From: CAYZJK01 sp964479125
Lineage (GTDB): Bacteria > Patescibacteriota > Saccharimonadia > Saccharimonadales > Saccharimonadaceae
Reading direction: 5' to 3'
DNA: 64,000 bases
Assembly: GCA_964479125.1 (NCBI GenBank)
Contig: CAYZJK010000001.1
Span: 1-64,000 of the forward strand
Part shown: positions 25,842 to 34,880 of the stretch, piece after piece
How the letters are laid out: every line of letters starts with the position of its first letter
Position numbering within the stretch: the stretch's first letter is position 1
Program-made: the position numbers and the translations under genes
Notes under the pieces: generated by a model
What the model was told of the DNA's origin: nothing
Database searches by the model: none
The model's input: the letters and a program-made list of their open reading frames with translations, nothing else

Positions 25842-26633
25842 GAAGCCTTAGAAGGATATATCAAGGGTGATAACAATCTAGACGCTATCCTGATAGAATC
25901 AAGTGGACTAGCTGACCCTGGCGTGATTGCCAACACTGTACGCTACGCCAATATCAAGGGCGTGAATTACGGCGGCATTGTCTACACGATAGATTCTCTC
26001 AACTTCTTTGACGTAATGAAGGAGCACTCTGATACTGATAAACATCTTAAGGCAGCTGATATTATTCTTCTTAATAAAACCGATCTAGCTTCAGGTGAAC
26101 AAATAGAAAAGATTAAAGACTATATAAAGTCTTTAGAAGCTAAAGCCTTAATCATCCCTACCACTAGAGGCAGTATTGACCCTAGCATCCTACTCGACCT
26201 TAAGAGTGAACCTGAATCAGATCAACTGAGCATCCTAGACGCTCTGCGCGAGGTGGTAGAATCTGACAGTCACGCTCATCATAAATTTACGAGCATTAGC
26301 TTTAAGACTAGTCAGCCACTGAATCCAAAAGTATTTGCTGAGACTATGCGAACAAAGTTTGATGGAGTGTATCGCATCAAAGGCATTGCATACTTCGGTA
26401 TGAAAGGAATGGAGCAAAAATATATCTTCCAGTCTGTGCGTGGATCATATGAGCTTGAAATAGACGAATGGCAAGACAATGAAGAAGTTAGATCAGAAAT
26501 CGTAGCCATCGGTACTGATATAGATGAAGCTAAACTTAACTCAGCATTTAAAGCCACAATTGACACCCGCCCAGATAACGCCAAGTCAGATGAAATGGTG
26601 GACGTGCGTCGATTACTACAGAATCGTAGCTAG
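25842..26633 (+). CDS. CobW/COG0523-family GTPase, 5' end lost
   Basis: 263 visible residues of a G3E-family metal-chaperone-type GTPase. Seen: LIESSGLADPG (switch/Walker B region), YTIDSLNFF, and the guanine-specificity motif NKTDL (LLNKTDLASG). The C-terminal CobW_C domain has ISFKTSQPLNPKVF and VYRIKGIAYF. Walker A and the CxCC metal motif would be in the missing 5' part. The HAHH near the middle of the visible part could bind metal, as is common in this family. The metal served is unknown. Confidence 0.85.
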   Translation, partial: EALEGYIKGDNNLDAILIESSGLADPGVIANTVRYANIKGVNYGGIVYTIDSLNFFDVMKEHSDTDKHLKAADIILLNKTDLASGEQIEKIKDYIKSLEAKALIIPTTRGSIDPSILLDLKSEPESDQLSILDALREVVESDSHAHHKFTSISFKTSQPLNPKVFAETMRTKFDGVYRIKGIAYFGMKGMEQKYIFQSVRGSYELEIDEWQDNEEVRSEIVAIGTDIDEAKLNSAFKATIDTRPDNAKSDEMVDVRRLLQNRS

Positions 26634-26657
26634 CACTCTCAGGGTGCAAAGTGCTAA
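26630..26657. promoter_or_regulatory. CIRCE-like inverted repeat
   Basis: CTAGCACTC, 10 bases, AAGTGCTAA: one mismatch in each arm from the CIRCE consensus and a spacer one base longer. It overlaps the GTPase stop codon and lies 14 bases upstream of the aminopeptidase -10. Confidence 0.5.
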
Positions 26658-26668
26658 AGCATTATCCC

Positions 26669-26677
26669 TGCTATACT
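26669..26677 (+). promoter_or_regulatory. Extended -10, leaderless start
   Basis: TGC-TATACT, then 7 bases to the aminopeptidase ATG. Confidence 0.65.
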
Positions 26678-26684
26678 AGATAGT

Positions 26685-29198
26685 ATGAGCACATTTCAAA
26701 GACTTACGACACTATTTAAATCAAAGCATTACGACTTATCTTTAAACTTAAATCGTGAAGACCGCACTTTTAGCGGAGTTGTCGCAATCTCTGGCGAACA
26801 ACTAAACAACGAGGCAATTGTCCTACATAGCAAACAGCTAACCATTGAGTCAGCTACAGTTGACGGCAAGAGCGCGACTTGGAGTCATCGTGATAATGAT
26901 GAGCTTCACATCAACTACGACAATCCGGAAGCTAAAGACCATGTCGTTACTATCAGCTTTAACGGTAAGATTACAGATGCCATGCATGGTCTATATCCTT
27001 GCTACTACGAAGTAGACGGCGAAAAGAAAGAGCTACTAGCGACTCAATTTGAAAGCCATCACGCTCGTGAAGTTTTCCCTTCAGTCGATGAGCCAGCTGG
27101 TAAAGCCACCTACGATTTAACGCTAACTACTGAAATTGGTCTGACAGTTCTAGGCAATATGCCAATCGAATTCCAACGTGAAGAAAACGGCAAACTAGTC
27201 ACCAAGTTTGAAACCTCACCGATCATGAGCAGTTATCTGCTAGCTTTCGTGGTTGGTGACCTAGTTAAATTATCTTCAAAGACCAAGTCTGGTGTAGAAG
27301 TTAACGCCTGGGCAACTCCAGCTCAGCCCACTAAGCGTTTAGAGCACGCTCTAAGTATTGCTACCCGGACGATTGATTTTTATGAAGAGTACTTTGATAC
27401 CCCTTACCCGCTACCTAAGTCTGATCACGTAGCACTACCAGACTTCAGTAGTGGCGCGATGGAAAACTGGGGCCTCATTACCTACCGTGAAGCAGCCCTA
27501 CTAGCGGATGAAGATACAAGTATTTCATCTAAGAAATACATCGCCACTGTCATCGCTCACGAACTAGCTCACATGTGGTTCGGTAACCTAGTTACGATGG
27601 ACTGGTGGGATAACCTGTGGCTAAACGAAAGCTTCGCCACCTTAATGGAATATATTGCGATTGACGGTATCGAACCTGAATGGGGTATCTGGAAAGAGTT
27701 CTCCATCTCTGAATCAATTGCCTCCCTAAGACGAGATGCTATCGCTGGTGTACAATCCGTTCAGATTCCGGTTAAGCACCCAGATGAAATCGGCACACTA
27801 TTTGACGGTGCGATTGTTTATGCCAAGGGAGCTCGTCTACTTCGTATGATGCGTGAGTATGTTGGCGAAGAGGGCTTTAGGACAGGTCTTAAAAATTACT
27901 TCGATAAGCACAAATACTCAAATACTATCGGTCAGAACCTATGGGATGCTTTGAGTGAAACTAGCGGCAAAGACGTCGGTGCCTTCATGGAGCCTTGGTT
28001 GAACCAGAGTGGCTATCCACTTGTTAAGATTGAAGATGAAGGCGACAAAGCTACCCTATCCCAGAAGCAGTTCTTTATTGGTGAAAGAGACGACCAAGGA
28101 AGACAATGGCCAGTACCATTACTGACCGACACCGAGGGCCTACCTGAGTTACTAACTGAAGAGTCTATGACCGTCGAGACTGATAAAGTATTTAAACTAA
28201 ACAACCACGACGCAGCTCACTACATTACTCGCTACCCAACTCGCTTCCGTGAAGAGATTCTAAACCAGATCTCGGATATGGGTGCTGGCGAGGTAGGTCG
28301 TTTACAGTTCCTACATGAAGAGCTACTTCTAGCACTAGGCCAAGAGATTACTCTAGATGAAGTAATCCCAGTTCTATCTCACTACAAGCAAGAGACTAGT
28401 GATACCGTCTGGTCAATTATTGGCATGACAGTACGTGAACTAAGACGAGTCATAGATAACGATGAGGATTCACTAGCCAAACTAAAGAGCTTTGTCAAAG
28501 ATCTAGCGAAAACTCAATACGACCGACTCGGCTGGGAGCGAAAAGAAGGTGAATCTGAGGGCGATAGTGAACTGCGCGGCATTATCGCAAGCCTGATGAT
28601 TTTCTCAGACGACGAAGAAGCTATCGAGTCAGCTCATAAGATTTACACCTCAACCGATCTTAATAAGATAGACCCCGAGATTCGTTCAACTGTTATAGCT
28701 AATGAGGTAAAGAACTTTTACTCTGAAGAGCTACTATCTAGCCTGCTTAAGACCTACTCAAAGGAAATTCACAGCGATATACGTGATGACCTAGTGGCTG
28801 GTATTACCAGTATCAAGACTGATGAGGCAGCTTCAGTAATTCTATCTAAGTTTACCGATAACTCAGTTATCCGACCACAAGACCTGTATCGCTGGTTTGT
28901 GAATATGGCGCGCAACCGTCACGCTCGTGATCTAACCTGGCAGTGGCTAACTGGCAACTGGAGTTGGATTGACGAGAAGTTCAGGAGCGACAAGAGCCTA
29001 CACATCTTCCCGCAGTATGCAGCTGGAGCACTAAACACTGAGGAGCAACTTGAGAAATACAAGGACTTCTTCATGCCTATGATTGAACAGCCAGCTCTAA
29101 ACCGAGCTATCAAGATGGGTGTAACTGAAATTGAAGGCCGCATCAAGTACATGAAGCTTAACGGACCATTAGTACGCAAGAAACTAGAAGAACTCTAA
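26685..29198 (+). CDS. M1-family metalloaminopeptidase
   Basis: 837 residues, a zinc aminopeptidase N type enzyme removing N-terminal residues from peptides; in an auxotrophic parasite this would recycle amino acids. N-terminal beta-saddle (about 1-190), exopeptidase motif GAMENWG (about 257), zinc site HELAHMWFG (about 292) with the second glutamate in NESFA 18 residues later, then a HEAT-like ERAP1 C-terminal domain (about 500-830). No signal peptide, so cytosolic. It converges tail to tail with rnhB, overlapping by 4 bases. Confidence 0.95.
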   Translation: MSTFQRLTTLFKSKHYDLSLNLNREDRTFSGVVAISGEQLNNEAIVLHSKQLTIESATVDGKSATWSHRDNDELHINYDNPEAKDHVVTISFNGKITDAMHGLYPCYYEVDGEKKELLATQFESHHAREVFPSVDEPAGKATYDLTLTTEIGLTVLGNMPIEFQREENGKLVTKFETSPIMSSYLLAFVVGDLVKLSSKTKSGVEVNAWATPAQPTKRLEHALSIATRTIDFYEEYFDTPYPLPKSDHVALPDFSSGAMENWGLITYREAALLADEDTSISSKKYIATVIAHELAHMWFGNLVTMDWWDNLWLNESFATLMEYIAIDGIEPEWGIWKEFSISESIASLRRDAIAGVQSVQIPVKHPDEIGTLFDGAIVYAKGARLLRMMREYVGEEGFRTGLKNYFDKHKYSNTIGQNLWDALSETSGKDVGAFMEPWLNQSGYPLVKIEDEGDKATLSQKQFFIGERDDQGRQWPVPLLTDTEGLPELLTEESMTVETDKVFKLNNHDAAHYITRYPTRFREEILNQISDMGAGEVGRLQFLHEELLLALGQEITLDEVIPVLSHYKQETSDTVWSIIGMTVRELRRVIDNDEDSLAKLKSFVKDLAKTQYDRLGWERKEGESEGDSELRGIIASLMIFSDDEEAIESAHKIYTSTDLNKIDPEIRSTVIANEVKNFYSEELLSSLLKTYSKEIHSDIRDDLVAGITSIKTDEAASVILSKFTDNSVIRPQDLYRWFVNMARNRHARDLTWQWLTGNWSWIDEKFRSDKSLHIFPQYAAGALNTEEQLEKYKDFFMPMIEQPALNRAIKMGVTEIEGRIKYMKLNGPLVRKKLEEL

Positions 29199-29776
29199 TT
29201 CGAAGCTAGATACTTTCGAATCGGCGCAAAAGAACGGCGATGGAGCGGGGTTACCCCATGAAGCTCTATCGCCTCTTTGTGTTTAGCGACTCCGTAGCCA
29301 GCATTAGTATCAAAACCGTAGGCTGGATATACTTTAGCCCATTCGGTCATGTAAGCGTCTCTGGCCTGCTTGGCAATAATAGATGCGGCACTAACGCTCG
29401 GTTCAAGTAAGTCAGCCTTAGGTAATACCTCAGCTAGCTGGGCTAAAGGGTGGCTCTTAAGGAAGTTAGACGTACCGTCAATAATTACACGTTCGAGCTT
29501 TAGAATGTCTAGCTCCATACCCTCTACAGCTCTAAGTGTGGCTAGCTCCAGTGCTCTAGAGAGACCAACCTCATCTAGTTCTTCACTATGCACCCAGCCT
29601 AAACTCCAAGCGAAAGACTCTTCTTTAATAGCCTTAGCTAAGCCTAAGTGTTTAGATTTTATAATCTTCTTACTATCCGTTAGGCCTTCTGGTATATGAT
29701 CAGCCAAAACAACAGCACCGACTACCAGTGGACCTGCCCAAGGACCTCTACCGACTTCATCAATCCCTAATATCAT
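29195..29776 (-). CDS. rnhB: Ribonuclease HII
   Basis: 193 residues, complete. RNase HII cuts RNA in RNA-DNA hybrids and misinserted ribonucleotides. GIDEVGRGPWAGPLV carries the first acidic DE pair (about 5-6); DSKK (about 34), a central aspartate in VIIDGT, and SVSAASIIAKQARD near 130 complete the site. A TGC-TATACT extended -10 (29784-29789) ends 7 bases before the ATG, so the message is likely leaderless. Confidence 0.95.
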   Translation of the reverse strand: MILGIDEVGRGPWAGPLVVGAVVLADHIPEGLTDSKKIIKSKHLGLAKAIKEESFAWSLGWVHSEELDEVGLSRALELATLRAVEGMELDILKLERVIIDGTSNFLKSHPLAQLAEVLPKADLLEPSVSAASIIAKQARDAYMTEWAKVYPAYGFDTNAGYGVAKHKEAIELHGVTPLHRRSFAPIRKYLASN

Positions 29777-29783
29777 TCTAGAT

Positions 29784-29789
29784 AGTATA
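29784..29789 (-). promoter_or_regulatory. rnhB extended -10
   Basis: Minus-strand TGCTATACT, 7 bases, ATG. Confidence 0.6.
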
Positions 29790-29894
29790 GCAAACCCTAG
29801 ATCTTCTCACTTACCACGAATTTATATCTAATTTACGATAAATTCACGGTATATGATTGGTCAACCACTTCAGACACTCAGATTGATATAAACA

Positions 29895-29921
29895 AAATAC
29901 ACTCCACACGGGAGTGTATTT
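29895..29921 (-). terminator. Terminator of gap-truncated gene
   Basis: Perfect 11-bp stem AAATACACTCC / GGAGTGTATTT with loop of 5; the minus strand continues TGTTTATATC. Confidence 0.7.
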
Positions 29922-29946
29922 CATGAATTAAAGCTTTCGCTATTAA

Positions 29947-29989
29947 CTACTTCTTGTCCTCAGCTGTCTTTTCTTCAGTAGCTTCTTCT
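29947..29989 (-). CDS. C-terminal tail of a gene lost in gap
   Basis: Fourteen codons on the minus strand read EEATEEKTAEDKK then TAG, followed by a terminator. Such acidic/Lys tails end several ribosomal proteins in CPR bacteria, and rnhB is often next to rplS or rpsP, so a ribosomal protein is a guess. Only the tail is visible. Confidence 0.4.
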
Positions 29990-30089
29990 NNNNNNNNNNN
30001 NNNNNNNNNNNNNNNNNNNNNNNNNNNNNNNNNNNNNNNNNNNNNNNNNNNNNNNNNNNNNNNNNNNNNNNNNNNNNNNNNNNNNNNNN
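29990..30089. other. Assembly gap (100 N)
   Basis: The minus-strand gene ending at 29947 lies inside. On the right flank the minus strand has TGCTATAAT (within 30095-30110), which could be that gene's promoter. Confidence 0.9.
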
Positions 30090-30238
30090 ATCAATTGATG
30101 ATTATAGCATAGGAGTAGTAATTTGAAAAGTACTATACCACTCCACACATTGCCATACCCCACCTTAAGAGCAGCCAGGTCAACCATGATTAACTATAGG
30201 CATTGCCTAACACTCACACCAACTCTATGATTATACAT

Positions 30239-30733
30239 ATGAATAAAACATGGGATGAATTACGAGCCGAGACTGCAAAGCTTAAAGATAAACTAGGCAT
30301 GCCCATGGATGAAAAAATAATCAACCTTGTCACTAGTCTTCGTGCACACGGCTTCACTACAGTAATGTCTTGCGAGGGACATACTGACCGGATAACAGGT
30401 GGACCCTATGTCATCATGATAAATCCTGAAAGCAAAAAGATAACAAGCGACAAAGATACACCAGAAACAAGGGCTGCAGCTAGAAAGCTAACAGCCACCA
30501 CCGCAGCCAAGCTGTTCTCATTTTTAGAAGAGTTTTATAAAAACAAAACTATCGATTACAGAACCCACATTGTCGTTGACACTCTAGGCTCTAGCGCATA
30601 CAGAATTTGGTGTAACGGGAGTAGCCTTCTCCCTGAACGTGAAGGGCTTAGTTTAAATGAAAAATCTAATCTACTATATTTGTACCAGCTTGAAATGGAG
30701 AGATTCTCAGAATTTTTAAAAAATAAAATTTAA
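30239..30733 (+). CDS. Hypothetical conserved-looking protein
   Basis: 164 residues from the chosen ATG (MNKTWDELRAETAKL). TATGAT (30226-30231) ends 7 bases before it, matching the leaderless layout common here; an upstream in-frame start at 30203 would add 12 unlikely residues. A central VMSCEGHTDRITGGPYV stretch (Cys, Glu, His close together) looks like a functional site but I know no family for it. Soluble, no membrane segment. A hairpin follows the stop. Confidence 0.55.
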   Translation: MNKTWDELRAETAKLKDKLGMPMDEKIINLVTSLRAHGFTTVMSCEGHTDRITGGPYVIMINPESKKITSDKDTPETRAAARKLTATTAAKLFSFLEEFYKNKTIDYRTHIVVDTLGSSAYRIWCNGSSLLPEREGLSLNEKSNLLYLYQLEMERFSEFLKNKI

Positions 30734-30735
30734 AA

Positions 30736-30758
30736 CCCGTAAACTTTAAGTTTACGGG
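30736..30758 (+). terminator. Hairpin after hypothetical gene
   Basis: Perfect 10-bp stem CCCGTAAACT / AGTTTACGGG with loop TTA. There is no T-run on the plus strand, so its termination efficiency is doubtful. Confidence 0.5.
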
Positions 30759-30840
30759 GATCCCTAATACCCTTTCAAGTATAAGCAGATAAGACTAATA
30801 CATAGATTGTCTTAAATATCGAAGTTTGTTTATATTTAAG

Positions 30841-30849
30841 TGCTATACT
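30841..30849 (+). promoter_or_regulatory. Malic enzyme extended -10
   Basis: TGC-TATACT, then 6 bases to the ATG at 30856; closely matches the aminopeptidase promoter, TATACTAGATA in both. Confidence 0.65.
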
Positions 30850-30855
30850 AGATAT

Positions 30856-31998
30856 ATGGACTATAACGAACTTGCTTTAGAACTACACAGGAAACATAAA
30901 GGTAAGATCTCGACTAAGCTCCGAGATGAAGAACTCGACCAAACTAAACTAAGTGCCTACTACTCTCCAGGCGTTGCAGCTGTCAGTACGGAGATAGCTA
31001 ACAATCCAGATAGCTACGCGGACTATACGTGGACCAACAACCTAGTGGCGGTGATTAGTGACGGCTCTGCCGTACTAGGCTTAGGCGACATTGGACCAAA
31101 GGCCTCTATGCCAGTTATGGAAGGTAAAGGACTACTATTCAAGCACTTTGCCGGAATCGATAGTGTACCAATCGTACTAGACACTCACTCACCTGAATCT
31201 ATTATTGAAACGATTGAGCGCATTGCACCTAGCTTTGGTGCCATCAACCTCGAAGACATTGCTGCGCCTAAATGTTTTGAGATTGAAGCAACCCTAAAGG
31301 AGAGACTAGACATACCAGTCTTTCATGATGATCAGCACGGTACGGCTGTAGTGACCTTGGCTGGTCTCATTAACGCTGCGAAAGTAACAGGTAAAAACCT
31401 AGCTGACACTAAGATTGTTCTAATTGGAGCTGGCGCAGCTGGAGTAGCGATTGCTGACCTTCTACATAAGTATGCTCAGCCAACCATAATTGCAATTGAT
31501 AGCGTAGGTGCCATTACAAGTGACCGAGAAGATCTACCTACTCACAAGAAGCGACTCGCTACATATAATACACTCCAGCAAGACGGCGACACTCCACTAA
31601 CACTGACTGATGCACTAGTAGGTGCAGATATAGTAATCGGTATCTCTAAGCCAAACCTATTAACTCCTGACCACATCAAGAGCATGAACAGCGACCCAAT
31701 TGTGTTTGGCCTTGCTAACCCAGTACCAGAAATTATGCCGGATGTAGCTAAAGAAGCTGGAGCGGCTGTAGTGGCAACTGGACGAAGCGACTTCCCTAAC
31801 CAAGTCAATAACGCCGTGGCCTTCCCCGGTATCTTTAGAGGCGCTCTAGACAACAAAGTGAGTAAGATTACGGATGATCATAAGATTGCAGCTGCAGAGG
31901 CTATTGCAGGCCTTGTAGGTGAACCAACTGCTGATAACGTAATCCCAAGCGTATTCAACGAAGATCTAGTTGCAACTGTAGCTAACGTTATACGTTAA
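30856..31998 (+). CDS. NAD(P)-dependent malic enzyme
   Basis: 380 residues, the short bacterial malic enzyme that decarboxylates malate to pyruvate. [10 protein letters not shown] near the N-terminus, [16 protein letters not shown], metal/substrate region [25 protein letters not shown], then a Rossmann domain with [11 protein letters not shown] (about 195). No C-terminal phosphotransacetylase domain. I moved the start to 30856 because a TATACT -10 ends 6 bases before it; the longer frame from 30826 would be encoded by the promoter itself. Cofactor preference cannot be read. Confidence 0.93.
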   Translation: MDYNELALELHRKHKGKISTKLRDEELDQTKLSAYYSPGVAAVSTEIANNPDSYADYTWTNNLVAVISDGSAVLGLGDIGPKASMPVMEGKGLLFKHFAGIDSVPIVLDTHSPESIIETIERIAPSFGAINLEDIAAPKCFEIEATLKERLDIPVFHDDQHGTAVVTLAGLINAAKVTGKNLADTKIVLIGAGAAGVAIADLLHKYAQPTIIAIDSVGAITSDREDLPTHKKRLATYNTLQQDGDTPLTLTDALVGADIVIGISKPNLLTPDHIKSMNSDPIVFGLANPVPEIMPDVAKEAGAAVVATGRSDFPNQVNNAVAFPGIFRGALDNKVSKITDDHKIAAAEAIAGLVGEPTADNVIPSVFNEDLVATVANVIR

Positions 31999-32015
31999 CA
32001 TTAAACTGGCAATTA

Positions 32016-32043
32016 AAAACAGCCCTAGTAAAAGGGCTGTTTT
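32016..32043. terminator. Bidirectional terminator, malic enzyme / pilB
   Basis: An 11-bp stem AAAACAGCCCT / AGGGCTGTTTT between converging genes, with A-rich and T-rich flanks on both sides. Confidence 0.8.
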
Positions 32044-32070
32044 AGTTTTAATCTTTTTTAATTCTACTTA

Positions 32071-33851
32071 CTAGATAACTCGGTTAATTTCATCAAGAGT
32101 AGTATCACCATTAAGTGCGGCTAATACGCCTGCCTGGTGTAGAGTTACCATACCGTGACCGACAGCCACCGCCTCGATTGCCTCAGTATTAACCTGATGA
32201 ACGTCGCCACGAATAAAGGCCTGAATGTCTTCATTAACTACCATCTGTTCCATAATAGGTAGTCGCCCCTTATAGCCAAATGGGTGCGCCTGGTCAGGCA
32301 CAGGTCGCCAGAGCTTAAAGTCATCTAGGTCTGGGTGCTCAACACCTTCAGGCAGGTCTTTAAGTGCCTCTTTCACCCACTTAATAGTTGCTGTGTCAGG
32401 TCGGTACTCTTCCTTGGTCTCAGACACAAGTCGACGCACTAGTCGCTGAGCAATCAACAGCCTCACAGCCGAGCTAAAGATTGGGTTTTGACCAATCATA
32501 TCAATCATACGGCTAAAAGCTGCGCTAGTGGAGTTAGCGTGGAATGAAGACAATACTAAGTGACCAGTAATAGACGCCTGAATAGCCGTACGAGCTGTTT
32601 CTACGTCACGAATCTCACCGATCATCACAACATCAGGGTCCTGACGCAGAACGCTTCTAAGACCGTCTGCGAAGCGCTGACCAGCGGTTGTATCAATAGG
32701 GATCTGGGTAATACCTGGAATACTGTTTTCAATCGGGTCTTCAAGCGTAATCAACTTACGACTCGGAAGGTTAAGGGCGTTAAGCATACTATATAGGGTG
32801 GTCGACTTACCTGATCCAGTTGGACCAACCATCAACACCATGCCTCGTGGATGACTAACAATCTCATCGATCTGTTTACGCTCTTTTTCAGCTATGCCTA
32901 ATAGATCTAGGTTAAGGTCTTCAGTATTAAAGTTGAACAGACGCATAACCACATCTTGACCATACATAGTTGGTACAGCCTCGACACGTAGGTTTAGAAT
33001 ACTTACCTTACCGTCACCACGATCGATTTGCTTATTCATGTGCCCTGACTGTGGTGCCGTTGAAGCGGTCGAGATATTAGCCCTAGTAGCTAGAGCCGCC
33101 ATCAAGACGCGGTAACGATCTTTCTCAAGAATTGCTACTGGGTGCAATGCACCATCAATACGCATCCTAACTCGAATGTGGTCACGTTGGTTTTCAATGT
33201 GGATATCGCTGGCGCCTAGCTTCTGAGCTTGATCGACTAGATAGTCGAAGACTGAGTCGGTACCGACTGAATTAAGGATCTTACTAACCGACATAAGGGT
33301 TTCGCTATCACCCTCTTTTGCCACCTCGATATCATCATAGATAACTTCTTTAGGTGGGTCGTAGCNNNNNNNNNNNNNNNNNNNNNNNNNNNNNNNNNNN
33401 NNNNNNNNNNNNNNNNNNNNNNNNNNNNNNNNNNNNNNNNNNNNNNNNNNNNNNNNNNNNNNNNNCCCTCTTTTGCCACCTCGATATCATCATAGATAAC
33501 TTCTTTAGGTGGGTCGTAGCGCAGCATAAAGCTTTTATAGCCCTCTAGGCTAATTAAGAAGAATTCAACATTACGACCAGCTAATGAATACTGCTCACGC
33601 ATCTTTCGAACAATACTCTGAGGAGTCGTACTAGTAACTCCAAACCTAAACGGCTGAGTTTCACTACCTGCCATTAGAGGAATAATCTTGTTTAAATGCA
33701 TCTCTTTGACGGTTAAGACACCATCAATTAGAGGTAGCGTGTTTTCAATCTCACGGGTATCTAAATACCTAAACCCTAGAATTGATGCTCGTTTTTGGGT
33801 CGCGGCCTCATCGTTGGCTCGCCTAGTAGCTTGTATTTGCTGTTCGTCCAT
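32071..33851 (-). CDS. pilB: Type IV pilus assembly ATPase PilB (split by false gap)
   Basis: Two overlapping pieces of one gene. Removing the 100 N and one copy of the 55-nt duplicated flank gives a continuous 541-residue GspE/PilB ATPase. The N-terminal MshEN-type domain is followed by an ATPase with GASDIHIEN, Walker A GPTGSGKST, Asp box, Walker B-type GEIRDVETARTA and LSSFHAN. It powers pilus extension, relevant to host attachment in Saccharibacteria. TGA-TATAAT at 33859-33864 ends 7 bases before the ATG. No other pilus gene is in the window besides the pilin pseudogene. Confidence 0.93.
33311..33365. repeat. 55-nt direct duplication, left copy
   Basis: Identical to 33466-33520, immediately flanking the N-run. 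The length and position indicate two contigs ending in the same k-mer. Confidence 0.97.
33366..33465. other. Spurious assembly gap (100 N)
   Basis: Flanked by identical 55-mers; nothing appears to be missing since deletion restores the pilB frame exactly. Confidence 0.93.
33466..33520. repeat. 55-nt direct duplication, right copy
   Basis: Second copy of the sequence at 33311-33365. Confidence 0.97.
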
Positions 33852-33858
33852 TAAACGT

Positions 33859-33864
33859 ATTATA
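33859..33864 (-). promoter_or_regulatory. pilB extended -10
   Basis: Minus-strand TGATATAAT, 7 bases, pilB ATG. Confidence 0.6.
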
Positions 33865-33890
33865 TCAAATCATAAGCATATTAGACCTGA

Positions 33891-33896
33891 TATACT
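33891..33896 (+). promoter_or_regulatory. SpoU methylase extended -10
   Basis: TGATATACT, then 8 bases to a GTG start at 33905; divergent from pilB. Confidence 0.55.
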
Positions 33897-33904
33897 TTAT
33901 AACT

Positions 33905-34435
33905 GTGAAACAGGTCGTCGTTCTTCTCCACAACATCCGCTCCACCCATAACGTAGGGTCTATTATGCGTACCTGTGAAGGACTTGGCGTAACCCATATT
34001 TGCTTTAGTGGCTACACCCCTTACCCGTCTGAAAACCTTAGCCCAAAGTATAAACTAGACTTTGACTTAACTTCAGGAAAGTCTGAACTTAGACTTCCTC
34101 ATATTGCTGAGAAGCTAACTAAACAAATAAGTAAAACTGCTCTTGATGCCGAGAAGCTAGTTTCATTTAGCGTTCACGACGCACCACCAATTGATCAGTT
34201 TAAACAGGCTGGCTTTAGAGTAGTGGCGCTAGAGCAAGACGAGAATTCAATTGATATTCGTGACTATAAAGTACCAGATAAAACATTACTAGTGCTGGGC
34301 GAAGAGGTTGAAGGCATCAGCCAAGATCTACTCTCTCAAGTCGATGACATTATAGAAATACCAATGACCGGTCAAAAAGAATCCTTCAACGTTAGCGTGG
34401 CCGCAGGCATAGCACTATTTCATCTAACATTTTGA
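33905..34435 (+). CDS. SpoU/TrmH-family RNA 2'-O-methyltransferase
   Basis: 176 residues beginning with GTG. SPOUT fold motifs: HNIRSTHNVGSIMRTCEGLG (motif 1), LLVLGEEVEGIS (motif 2) and IEIPMTGQKESFNVSVAAGIAL (motif 3, split here). It is a single SPOUT domain without an N-terminal RNA-binding domain. The target is a tRNA or rRNA ribose, not identifiable from sequence. A likely leaderless message. Confidence 0.92.
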   Translation: MKQVVVLLHNIRSTHNVGSIMRTCEGLGVTHICFSGYTPYPSENLSPKYKLDFDLTSGKSELRLPHIAEKLTKQISKTALDAEKLVSFSVHDAPPIDQFKQAGFRVVALEQDENSIDIRDYKVPDKTLLVLGEEVEGISQDLLSQVDDIIEIPMTGQKESFNVSVAAGIALFHLTF

Positions 34436-34485
34436 CAATTTGTCCATATATAGTGTTATATTTAGCAGCAATACGCTATATATGC

Positions 34486-34514
34486 TTGATTACGCTTGTG
34501 CATAGCGCTATAAT
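34486..34514 (+). promoter_or_regulatory. Promoter of NrdH-like redoxin
   Basis: -35 TTGATT (34486-34491), 17-base spacer, -10 TATAAT (34509-34514); start site near 34521, so the leader is about 97 bases. Confidence 0.8.
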
Positions 34515-34524
34515 GAGATACATC

Positions 34525-34589
34525 GTTCAGCGCCCGCTACCTAACGCGAGCCACTCCTGAGCAAAGGAGGGTCTACTACAAGACTGAAC
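34525..34589 (+). promoter_or_regulatory. Structured 5' leader, possible cis-regulatory RNA
   Basis: A closing stem GTTCAG (34525-34530) / CTGAAC (34584-34589) encloses a strong hairpin CTCCT / AGGAG (34554-34558, 34565-34569) and a weaker CGC / GCG helix, giving a junction-like fold that starts near the 5' end of the RNA. No known riboswitch consensus matched by eye. Confidence 0.45.
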
Positions 34590-34617
34590 TACACGTCCTT
34601 TAGAAAACGAGGCAGTC

Positions 34618-34872
34618 ATGAAAGTCACTCTTTACACCCGTCCCAGCTGTGTGGCATGCATGGCCACCAAGCGCTGGCTGAAGAAGAATGGCGTAAACTA
34701 CGCGACCGTAGATGTATCTATCGATGACGAAGCGCGTGACTACGTACTCTCTCTGGGCTACACAAGTGCGCCGGTTGTATCCGTCGAGATTGATGGCGAA
34801 TTTTTCGAGCACTTTAGTGGTTTCCGTGAGGATAGGCTCGAGGCCGCCATTCTGGTTCGTACCCACACCTAA
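34618..34872 (+). CDS. Glutaredoxin-like protein NrdH
   Basis: 84 residues with a thioredoxin fold: CVAC redox motif (about 12-15), the TSAPVV cis-proline loop (about 59-64) and the NrdH-type C-terminus FSGFREDRLEAAI. NrdH donates electrons to class Ib ribonucleotide reductase, but no nrd genes are here. GAGG lies 6 bases before the ATG. Monocistronic with its own promoter, a folded leader and a terminator. Confidence 0.88.
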   Translation: MKVTLYTRPSCVACMATKRWLKKNGVNYATVDVSIDDEARDYVLSLGYTSAPVVSVEIDGEFFEHFSGFREDRLEAAILVRTHT

Positions 34873-34880
34873 CTAGGACC

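Noticed and set aside
24879..26633. One 584-residue aldolase-CobW fusion protein
   Set aside because: The join runs through 100 N; each half lacks family-essential sequence at the junction.
32071..33851. Two separate pilus ATPase genes (N- and C-terminal)
   Set aside because: The 55-nt duplicated flanks and exact frame restoration show one gene interrupted by a false gap.
34521..34617. Assigning the redoxin leader to a known riboswitch (cobalamin, purine, fluoride)
   Set aside because: None of the conserved core strings I know for these classes is present; only a fold can be claimed.
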